Source: Intoshia linei
Lineage: Eukaryota > Orthonectida > Rhopaluridae
Direction of reading: 5' to 3'
Length of the DNA stretch: 46,617 bases
NCBI GenBank assembly: GCA_001642005.1
Contig: LWCA01000167.1
Span: forward strand, 1 to 46,617
This document shows, piece by piece, positions 32,890 to 46,617 of this stretch (within the stretch, counting starts at the first letter, position 1; every line of letters starts with the position of its first letter). Both the position numbers and the translations under genes were made by a program. The notes under the pieces are model-generated. The model had not been told where the DNA came from. It saw only the letters and a list, made by a program, of their open reading frames with translations, and did not search any database.

Positions 32890-34987
32890 GTGTATTTGTA
32901 ATACAAATTAGTTATATTGATATACCCTTTTATAATTACAATTTTTTGGTTATAACAAGATTTTATACAAAAAATGAAAAATGTTCTACTGTATCCGTCA
33001 AAATTTGTATTAAGGATAAATTTGTAAAGCAATTGCATTTGATTTATTGATATGCTTATTAGATTGAAGACCATAATGATCAATTTCAAGATATCATGAA
33101 TAATAATGTAGAATCTCTGAGAATTTCCAATAGAAAGGAATGGTGGAAAGAAAGAAAAAATCTTGACTCTAAATTTAAGGTTTAAAATTTATTAAGAATT
33201 AATAACTACAAAGTACAAGTATTATACCATACTAATTTTTTTAATATAGAAATTTTTGAACACGCTAGAAGAGGAATTATTTGGACCTTTTAGAATATTT
33301 TTGTTATGTTTTAATAATAATTTAAAAAACGAGCATGATATACTCTGTGATAAGTATAATGTTACAAATGATTATGAAAAAAAAATTGTTTTGGTAAATT
33401 AATTGAAATTATTAATATCATTAGGTCCTAATGATTAAGGTATCCTAAAATATGAGATATAACACTAAATAATTATTTTTCAAGACTTAATAAAAAGTTA
33501 TTTCGTTGTTTAATATATTACTATAAAAATGTCTCTGTAAATTACAGACTGTAATGCAGTATACAGTATTTAATTTAATTGTACCATAATTTAGATTATT
33601 TTGCAAGGTGCAAAATATTTACGCCATTGTGAAGTTGTATATTTACTCAAAAATCTATTGAGCCTAAACTGTAAGTTTTCTGAAATGGCTAGTTATATGT
33701 TAACTATATCTACAGTAAATAAACCAATCCAATGTATATATGTGATTGATAAGGTATATTAATTTTAGATTTTTATTTTAATAATTTTGTGTAGGATTTG
33801 CAACAATTTCCTTTAGAATCATTACCTGTAAACATTGAATCAAATCAATCAATCACACGTATGCCTTCATTAATGAGCATTGTGTATTTGGTAAAAATTC
33901 AAGAAATGGATTCTCTGATGGTAAACGGAGCAAATGTTGACAATGCTTATTATATTTTGAACCCTGACTTAACCCTTCCAAAATCTCAGGAAAGATTTAA
34001 AAAATCTTTTGAAGACGTGTACTTATAATTTATGTACTGTAATTTATTTTTCATATATTAGTTATAAATGGACGGGTACGATTGGAAAAACTCCAACAGC
34101 ATCTCATTTGATTCGTGTTTTAAAGGATTATCATTTGTTTTGGTATTTTTATTAATTTTTAGTGTTTATTTTTATTTTATAGGTATTTTGGTCATAATGA
34201 CGGTTCAAAGTATTTACCATCAAGAAATTTAGAAATTTCTAAATGCAAGTCATTGGTTTTCCTTGTTGGATGCAATAGTGGAAGATTAAGAGCTAAAGGG
34301 TATCTGGATTCTCAAGGATATATTCACAGTTATATTCTGGCAGGATGGTAATTTTTTTTATTAAAAAATGATAACATGTAAATGATTACATTTAAATAAA
34401 TCAAAAACAATTTATGTATGGTAATTTTAAAAAAATGTTAATGAAATGTTTGTTAAATCATTGTTTTGAGTATATTTGGTATAAATTATGAAAATACTTA
34501 TTGACTATCAAAATCTCATTTTGGGTATTTTTGACCAATTTTTTACGAAATTTTTTTGTGTGTAATTTTTAGAAAAATTTAAACACCAAATAATGTAGTA
34601 AATGAAGGACTAAAAAAATTATGTTACTTACTATTAAAAGTTACTAAAAAGTAATGATTAAGTTTTATGTTTTATGCACGAAAATTAAAAAACTAGGAAT
34701 AATTGTATTATAATTGATTTGTGTGTATATTTATAAAATTATTTAGTCCATCTGCAATGGCAATGTTGTGGACAGTTACAGACGCCTCAATAGACAATTA
34801 TATGGAATTATTTATAAAAAAATGGTGCTTTAACAATGACACAAAATCTAATGAAAATGAAAATATTTTACTTAAACCTGTAAATATGGCTCAAAGTATG
34901 ACTTTGTGTCGAAAATATTGCAATTTAACGTCTTTAATTGGGGCTGCTCCAGTTATATATGGACTTCATGTAAATAAAATTGAATAA
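32890..34987 (+). CDS. ESPL1: separase (ESPL1) protease domain
   Basis: Separase is the CD-clan cysteine protease that cleaves the cohesin kleisin at anaphase. Exons 32890-33023, 33063-33179, 33250-33393, 33595-33753, 33795-34018, 34062-34142, 34183-34347 and 34747-34987 join in consistent phase (421 codons). Landmarks: FLVITRF..VSVKI; 'RISNRKEWWKERKNLD'; 'IQCIYVIDKDLQQFPLESLP'; 'ITRMPSLMSIVYL'; 'NAYYILNPDLTLPKSQERF'; 'YKWTGTIGKTP'; the catalytic histidine in WYFGHNDGSKYLPSRN; the catalytic cysteine in YILAGCPSAMAMLWTVTDAS, its codon split TG|T by the last intron; and the end LIGAAPVIYGLHVNKIE. Both catalytic residues are present, so an active enzyme is plausible. No separase exon upstream of 32890 is visible: either the protein is very short, the amino-terminal part is unrecognisable, or it begins with the DPF exons. 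Confidence 0.9.
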
Positions 34988-35299
34988 AATTGTATATTTA
35001 AAACATTCTTTTCACTGTTAAAAAAATTTCGTTTTACTCACTCACAAGTCTATAAATAAACCAACAACTAAATAACTTATTCATAACACTACGTGTCTGC
35101 TTTGTTTGGATTTTACAGTAATTTTTGACTTGATACTCTCTTTCAACTTTTAATCGGGTATCCAAGACATTTTTTAACGATTCAACATCCAGGGTATACC
35201 AAAAGTATTCGCCTTCACCTTTTAAACATTTACCTTACTATATTCAAATGTTGATATTGTTACACAGACCATAAATATCAATACCAAAAAATAATTCAA

Positions 35300-36390
35300 T
35301 TGAAAACATTCAACTGGGTTCAGCGCTACATATGTTTTTTGTTTGTGTATGTGTGTGTTCAGCTTTATTTAAATAACTACCCGTCTTATAATTTCATAAA
35401 GTCCTCATTTCAATTACAGTTTTTACCGGGATGTTCGCAAAATAAATTTCAACATCCGAAACTTATATCTTACCGATCAAAAACCCCAATTGTCCTTTTT
35501 ATCCTATTTATGACAATTTTTAGAATTGGACTGTACACAGTATTTCAATTACAGTTTTTACCAAGGGTATTAGAAAAATACATTTCAACCTCCTAAACTC
35601 ACATCTTACGGGTCAAAAAGCCCAATTGTCCTTTTTTTTGAAAATCAAACGAGTTCGAGAATTTAAAAAAATATATACTCTGATACCGGATTTTAAAATC
35701 ATAAATATTATCATAAATTTAAATTTAAAAAAATTATATTTTCAAACCAAACCCCCAAATTACCTTTCTTTTTTTAATGAAAACAGCCCTAGAATTTCAA
35801 AAAATTTACAGGTTGTACAGTTGTATCCTGTTAACACACACAGAAAATTTCAATCCGAATAAGTGACGCCTTCATGGTCAAAAAAGCAATTTAGTATACT
35901 TTTTTTCCAAAATATTTTATTAACAATTACAAAAAATGTGAAATAATTAAGGGTTCGAAAATTTAAAAAAAAGATTATTCTGATAGCGCTTATTCCAATT
36001 GATATAAATATAAAATTTCAACTCCAGAAATCTACGCATTCCTGGTGAAAAATAATTTTTATTATATTATCAACCAATATTTTTGCAAATACATGTATTT
36101 CGATTACAATAAAAATTGAAAATGTTGATTTTACAATTTAACAAAAATTTGCATTGAAAGTACACATTTTCAATAAAGAAATATGGGTGAAAATTTATAT
36201 AATTCATTCCTTCTTTTCATTTCTCAATTTTTTTTCACTCTTTTAAATGATTGATAATTGTGAATAGTAGCATTTTTAAGTTAAATTTTTAACGTAAATT
36301 TATTTTTTTGTAAAATAAAAATGTGCCCTCGGCAGAGCTAGGTGCTGATTGTACGTAGTACATAACAGTCAAAATAGTAGTATATAAAGT
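35300..36390 (+). mobile_element. Helitron-like element, nearly full length with duplicated head
   Basis: The head block ('gtgttcagctttatttaaataactacccgtctta' in pieces, then 'catttcaattacagtttttaccggg') occurs twice, at about 35350-35500 and again in part at 35540-35640. The shared body runs to about 36070 and the hairpin motif GCCCTCGGCAGAGCTAGGTGCTG, TGTACGTAGTACA lies at 36322-36365. This is the only copy in the window that seems to link body and 3' motif over about 1.1 kb. Non-coding. Confidence 0.5.
36322..36385 (+). repeat. dispersed hairpin motif, copy 3
   Basis: GCCCTCGGCAGAGCTAGGTGCTG, then TTGTACGTAGTACATAACAG. GTAC..GTAC can pair, as at 9078. Followed by AGTCAAAATAGTAG instead of a CTAG end. 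Confidence 0.5.
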
Positions 36391-36755
36391 ATCCTTACAT
36401 CCCTTGTAGTTACCTAGTCACCCAATGTCAAGTACAATTGCATTGAAAATGTAACAAAATTTTTATCTAACAATAAAATAAATCTAAATGACAACGTTAA
36501 AATTGCTTTAAAGTAAAACTACTCAGACGAACTAAAATACTGTTTCATATCCTCAATATGAAATCATGCATCACTAAAAATGAAATAACTTGGTAACAAT
36601 ATGACTTTGCTATGATAGAAAAATAATTATAATGAGTAATGCTTCAATGTTGCGAAAAAGAAAAAAATTTCTAGGGTAACAAAAAAAATAAATACAAAAT
36701 TTATAAATTCGTATTGAATTTTTTGATTTTAAATTGATTAATCAAATATTCAAAA

Positions 36756-41682
<4,927 letters not shown>

Positions 41683-41683
<1 letters not shown>

Positions 41684-41723
41684 ATAAACTGTAATATACA
41701 TAATTGTTTCTATATCAAATAAA
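41683..41723 (+). terminator. two AATAAA poly(A) signals between U2SURP and ACOT9
   Basis: AATAAA at 41683-41688 overlaps the U2SURP stop codon (TGAATAAA). A second one at 41718-41723 lies 9 nt before the ACOT9 ATG. If either is used, U2SURP transcripts end inside or immediately at the ACOT9 5' region. Confidence 0.5.
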
Positions 41724-41731
41724 CTATTCAA

Positions 41732-44096
41732 ATGTTCAATAGTGGGTATTTTATGTATTGCAAAATTTTCAATGGATTTCTATACAAAAATTTACATTGT
41801 GTCAGATCATTTATTAAGAGTACGAAACTTTTGCCTAGACTTTCAGAAAAACCTCCATTGATTGACGCGTGTATGTTTTTTAAAGAATTTGCCAGTATGT
41901 TTATTTATCAGATTGAGTAGGTTATCATGAAATTATGTATGAAAGTTGGAGACAAGACTTGAAACCACGAGATTATATGTAATTTTTGAAAATAAATAAT
42001 TTGTATTTGTCAGGTATAAATAAAATTGGAGTAATTACATTCTAGTTTAAAGACTACACAACAAACCATATTATCGGATGAAATAATTTCTATGAGAGAT
42101 AGTTATCAAGAAATCCTTATACCTCTAAGTTCAAATTTGCAAGCTAGAACCGAGTATTCTAATCATTTAGGATATTTGAGAAACGGGAAATTACTCGAAG
42201 ATATGGATTTGTTGGCAGGTAACTTTGTTATAAAAAGCCTCAATAAAAAATTGATTCAACTTTATTATTAATAGAAAAATTTAATAAAATTTTTCAAAAA
42301 GTGGTCTAAATTACATTAAAAAAGGTTTTTTGCATTTCATATCTCGAAAAATAAAATATAAAAAAAATTATTATAAAAATTAATTAAATCAAAAAACAAA
42401 TTTAACTGGTCAATGATTGGTGAGGCAGTTTTGGCAACCTTTTTTACTGATAAAGTTTATTTTTTTAATACTTTCCCTGCTATATTATGTAATATAGGAA
42501 TGATATCTATAAAACATTCAAGTTTTCCTCAAAAAAACTTAAAAAATACACTATTCTATGTGGCAACAGCTTGCGTGGACAATATTGGTAATTTTTTATG
42601 TTATACATTTTATAATACCGATAATATAGTATAATGTCCATTTAGAAATAGACAGTATGAACATGTCAACAAATAATGATATTTTAATAAGAGGTCATGT
42701 GACATGGACTGGAAAATCATCAATGGAAGTGAAATTAATTGTGGAAGAAAATGTGAACAATATATGGAAACACAGAGCAATAGCATACTTTGTAATGATT
42801 GCGCGACATGGGTCTAAGGGTAAAGCCTTAATAAATGGTTTAAAAGTGAATTCTAATTTGGAGAAAGAACTGTATAAACTTGGTAGTGAAAATATGATTT
42901 ACCGAAAAAAATTGGATAGTGAATCACTATTCAATATACCTCCCAATGAAAAGGAAATTGATAAATTACACAAAACCTTTATCAATACTCTTTCAAATCC
43001 AACAATTTCATTATCAAATTTGAAAAAATTGAATAATAACCAAGTGTGGATTCATGATACAAACATAAAAAATGTTGTAGTTTGTTACCCTCAAATGCAC
43101 AATATGCATAATAAAGTTTTTGGAGGGTTTCTCATTAAGACTGCTGTTGAACTAGCTTCGCATTGCAGTAGAATATTTAGGTTATTTTCCTTTGCCTTCA
43201 TTTTAGAAAATTGACAATGTCATTTAAAAATATCTATTAACCTAAGTCTCGTTTAGTTCTGATTATCCAAGATTGTTGACAATAAATGATATCCAATTTA
43301 AAAGACCTGTAGATATTGGTTCCATTTTGTATTTGAAGGCGCAGGTAACTTATTTTGTTATTATTCTTCAATATCTGTCAATTTGAAAACTTTTTTGTAC
43401 AAGTGCAATGTAAAAACAAAATGTAATTGGGCTAATCACTGTTTCCATTGATTTTGAATAACTTTTTGGCCCAAATTCGATAAAATGACTATGAAAATTG
43501 ACTCAATTTAAATTTATTCAATATTGACTTTAACTAAATCATAAATGGTCCATATTAGCTGTTTCCTAACTTTAAAACGTATGAACAGTATAAAAATAAA
43601 TTTTTCAGAACTACTGAAAAATTTTTGATTGTTATGTAAATATATTATGTAGAATGTACATTTTTAAGTGGTAATGAATGAATATTCGCTTTTTTATGTG
43701 TCTTGTTGTAAACCTTAAAATGCGTAACCCCTGCGACGAAACACTATTGTGGGTCTTATTTGTACATATTATGTAATCTTATTAACATTTAAACAAAATT
43801 ATTGTATTTGATAAAATCTTAGATAGTATATGTTGTCGATAATTTAATACACGTGAATGTGAATGCATTTATCAAACCATCCTCATTATCCAACGTGGAC
43901 TATAAATTAAAAGATTTGGCAGTAACAAATATATTTAATTTTATATTTGCTACCACTGAACCTTCAACTAAAACAGTTTTGCCTATTTCATATTCTGGTA
44001 ATAATTTATTTACTATATTTATTGAAATGTTTTGTAGAGTATATGATGCAACTAGCTTGTGAAAGAAGACATAATTTATATTTTAATATAAATTAG
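41732..44096 (+). CDS. ACOT9: ACOT9-type mitochondrial acyl-CoA thioesterase
   Basis: ACOT9 hydrolyses acyl-CoA in mitochondria and has two HotDog domains. Exons 41732-41870, 41921-41978, 42046-42218, 42498-42587, 42646-43180, 43257-43344, 43823-43997 and 44038-44096 give 438 codons with consistent phases, about the length of the human protein (439, from memory). The amino terminus (MFNSGYFMYCKIFNGFLYKN) is basic and hydrophobic without acids, consistent with a mitochondrial presequence. Landmarks: MRDSYQEILIPLSSNLQART, 'GYLRNGKLLEDMDLLAGMISIKH', 'GHVTWTGKSSMEVKL', 'YFVMIARHGSKGKALIN', then in the second HotDog 'CYPQMHNMHNKVFGGFLIKT' and 'TINDIQFKRPVDIGSILYLK'. The last exon (EYMMQLACERRHNLYFNIN) was chosen over read-through of exon 7 because it matches the family's 'Y.E.M.YLDGRRHF' ending. 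Its ATG is 48 bp after the U2SURP stop. Confidence 0.93.
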
Positions 44097-45839
44097 ATAT
44101 TTATTGAATAAGTATCACATTTGTAAAACATTAAAAAATTTAAAAGAGTTTTTTTCGTTGAAATATCTTAAATTGTGGATATACTTCTGGTGTATGTTTT
44201 TCTTTATCTTTGTGAGGTTGTCCCACATCGACTTTTAGTATCCCTCTTCGTTAATAATGAATATCGCGTATAAAAAGGTATATGTTTACGTCTTTTTTTT
44301 GTGTAATTATTGTGTTTTTCTTTATCTTTGTGAAATCTTAGTTTTGGGAATTTTAAAAATATTTATATTATCACTATGCGTCTTATATACTTCATATGCA
44401 GTATATGGAAAATTTACCATACGATTAAAAATAGATGTATACTGGTTCTTACATACTTATACATATACATATAAAAAGTTTCGGTCAGCTTGTCGAAATT
44501 TTGTTAGAGAACATATTGTTTAGTTAATTAATTGTATAGTTTTGTTTATCTGATCAAATTTTGATTAGACATTACAAAAACCAATTAAATAAATTTTAAA
44601 TTCATAAAATTGAATAATGAAACGGACAAAAATTAAAATTTATTTTAAAAATCGAAATTACTTTTGATAACATATTTTTAATAATTACCACATTTTTTAT
44701 ACCAAAAATAATGATATTTGTAAGTTTCATACCATAAGTAACTTTTCACTAAATTGGCAATCAGTTTTACCGGGTTTTAACCTTACATAAAATCACGATT
44801 CTAAAAAAATTCTTTTACAAACATAATGAAATTGGTTGTGTTGAATTTTAGTTAACATTAATAAATTATATTTATTAATATTCCAGAAAAGGTGAATGCA
44901 CTGTGTTTATTTTTAAATTTGACAATTTTGTTTATTTGAATATTCAAATGATGTGATTTTAATGAATGTTTATTTTTTACCAAAACTTAAATGGGAGGGT
45001 TTATTAACATTTTTTGTAGCCAAACACCTGAAAGGGATTTTTCAGAATATTTTTTTACCAAATATTAGGGTGAGGTTTTTACTATTTTGAATTCTGGATT
45101 CATTTTGTGAATTTTATGTATACAAAATACTATTAGTTTTTTTGCGAAATTATTTTACTACAGAAGTGTGACATTGAAAAAAAGCACCGCTTGAACAATG
45201 AATAAATAAATTAATCTTTTTTTAAATTTGTATATGGGTGGGATAAGTTGTATAAATTATATCTGATCGGTCCCACTGTGGTTCTCCAGACCCGACAACC
45301 GAGTATTCCCAATATTATATAAAATATTACAATATATATATAATATATATTACAATACAATATTTGTATGTAAAAAGGGTTTTAATGTCGAAGCTAATTA
45401 AATATTTTACATGTATTTCTATGTTAACTTTATCTTTAACATTAATGTAAGTTACTTTAATATACCATGAATTTATTTTAGAAATTAGAGGGTTTATAAA
45501 CTTATTGATTTTTTTATTTTATTATAATTTTTCCATAATTCTTGGAATAAACGTCAAAACTTTTTTTGAATGAAAAATATAAAAAATTTCTAAATCTACT
45601 TTGAATGTTGGTTACAAAAGTAAAAAATTATTTTTTTTTTTTTAAGTGAAAATAATGCTTTTTCTATGTGCTAAAATTAATTTAACCCTTACGAGACTAT
45701 GCTGATTTTCAAAATTGAAAGCAAAAAATTTCACTTTTGCAATGTTAAAAAACACTAAAATTTAAAGCTTAAAATTCACAAATTTCAAATGTCATTGATT
45801 TGTAAAGTAAACAACTTAAATTTAGCTTAATAATTTATA
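44097..45839. other. spacer downstream of ACOT9
   Basis: Contains a 20-bp exact direct repeat GTTTTTCTTTATCTTTGTGA at about 44197 and 44313. On the minus strand, basic open stretches overlap it (for example KRRGILKVDVGQPHKDKEKH). An AT-rich palindromic cluster lies at 45315-45365. No gene could be established. Confidence 0.35.
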
Positions 45840-46617
45840 TTGGTACCGCCTTATTTTGGTTTGTATACAAACCAATCTAAATTTATGAGTGTAGTTTTTG
45901 GCAGAGGTGGGAACCGATTGATAAAAACCGGTTTTCATTGTGACCCTTCCTACCACACTTGTTGCATAAAGGGTCGATATGCTCCTTATTGCATCTTGAG
46001 TTTCAATTTCCGAATATATAATTTACACATGTCATTTTTGCTGTCTAAATTCTTCACTTTGTTAACATTGTTCAACCCGCGATTTGAATTCCTATAGAAA
46101 TTATTTGATTTATAATTATAATTTCCATTCACATGCTTAAATGCAGTATCGTTGTAATTATTAGCCTTCAACTTTCTTTCTGCCTTGGATGGTTACTGTT
46201 TAATAATTTCTCTAATTTGTTTATGGATGTGGATAGATGTACTATACTGCTATACATATTGAAATTTTCCTTCTTTAAACAATTTAATACAAATTTTATG
46301 GTCAATTCATCAATATTACATTTATCCGTGAATGCAGACTTTACGATTGATTTCACGTGTCTAATGAATCGTTGTGCAGGAAAAAAATAAGATAAATTGG
46401 CAAGTTCTGCGGATTCACAAACCTTTTTTCCTTAATTCCATTTAATTGATTCAATAAAATGAGTAATTCATCGACAGTTTTAGGTATTTCATCATCGATT
46501 ATTAATTTCATAAAATCGGTGTTCAAAGAAAAAATAATTAACATAACCTTCTCTAATTGAGTCCCATTAGTATTTAGAGACCAAAGTTTTACACTTTTAA
46601 GCCATGTTGCGATATCA
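45840..46617 (-). pseudogene. decayed gag-like retroelement, runs off the window
   Basis: Read from the right edge on the minus strand: DIATWLKSVKLWSLNTNGTQ, 'LEKVMLIIFSLNTDFMKLII', 'KTVDELLILLNQLNGIKEKR', then a stop. After a frame change: 'FTDKCNIDELTIKFVLNCL', an Asn-rich stretch, and near 45925-45966 CNKCGRKGHNENRF, a CCHC zinc-knuckle with the last cysteine replaced by phenylalanine. The layout (helical capsid-like region, Asn-rich linker, zinc knuckle) is that of LTR-retrotransposon gag. Several stops and frame changes show decay. Confidence 0.55.

Larger units (their letters stand above)
34988..36755. other. spacer with a large Helitron-like element
   Basis: From about 35300 to 36390 the sequence is Helitron-like, ending with the hairpin motif. 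No rest of the DPF gene (PHD fingers) was found here. 36390-36755 is AT-rich and presumably carries the U2SURP promoter; no motif can be supported. Confidence 0.5.

Noticed and set aside
32832-33050. Continuous open frame at 32832-33050 as a stand-alone gene
   Set aside because: Only its middle (32890-33023) matches separase. It is better explained as an exon with a 39-nt intron after it.
42413-42497. Upstream part of the open frame beginning MIGEAVLATFF as ACOT9 coding
   Set aside because: It does not match the family. The acceptor AATATAG at 42491-42497 restores the conserved LLAGMISIKH sequence.
45840-46097. 85-codon plus-strand frame (MVPPYFGLYTNQSKF..) as a gene
   Set aside because: It is the antisense shadow of the gag-like remnant; the minus strand carries the zinc-knuckle signature.

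Overview
The window is nuclear DNA from an animal. It is very AT-rich, its genes are built from many exons with GT..AG introns, and the standard code reads through every one of them. The recognisable proteins are HYDIN, a d4/DPF-family amino-terminal half, the separase protease domain, U2SURP (SR140) and ACOT9. The transposon signatures (Helitron-like ends, hAT, Tc1/mariner) suit an arthropod, perhaps an insect, but no sequence feature fixes the lineage. A few N bases indicate a draft assembly. Two intron classes stand out: many introns of only about 37 to 60 nt, and a few kilobase-long ones packed with transposon debris.

Layout. 1-5567: AT-rich spacer with two unrecognised membrane-protein gene models (+ at 1696-2306; - at 3165-3885), a mariner-like element and a Helitron-like copy. 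5568-28045, minus strand: a HYDIN gene. I could place 21 exons (about 3250 codons), nearly all joined in consistent splice phase, but the amino-terminal exons are not visible and the protein stops well before the end of vertebrate HYDIN. 28046-30834: repeats, two candidate orphan 3' exons, and the 3' end of an LTR retroelement with a 137-bp LTR. 30835-34987, plus strand: exons for the amino-terminal half of a DPF protein, ending inside PHD finger 1, then an intron full of transposons, then a complete separase protease domain. The splice phase is compatible with one fused gene. 36756-41683, plus: complete U2SURP. 41732-44096, plus: complete ACOT9, whose ATG lies only 48 bp after the U2SURP stop. 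44097-46617: spacer and a decayed gag-like retroelement on the minus strand.

The genes do not form a pathway. HYDIN builds the central-pair apparatus of motile axonemes, separase cleaves cohesin at anaphase, U2SURP works in the U2 spliceosomal complex, and ACOT9 hydrolyses acyl-CoA in mitochondria. The most unusual points are the DPF-separase junction, the decayed nucleotide-binding loop of HYDIN, the minimal introns, and the near-absence of an RS tail in U2SURP.

All exon boundaries were worked out by hand from reading frame, GT/AG sites and remembered vertebrate homologues. Remembered homology is family knowledge, not a search result.
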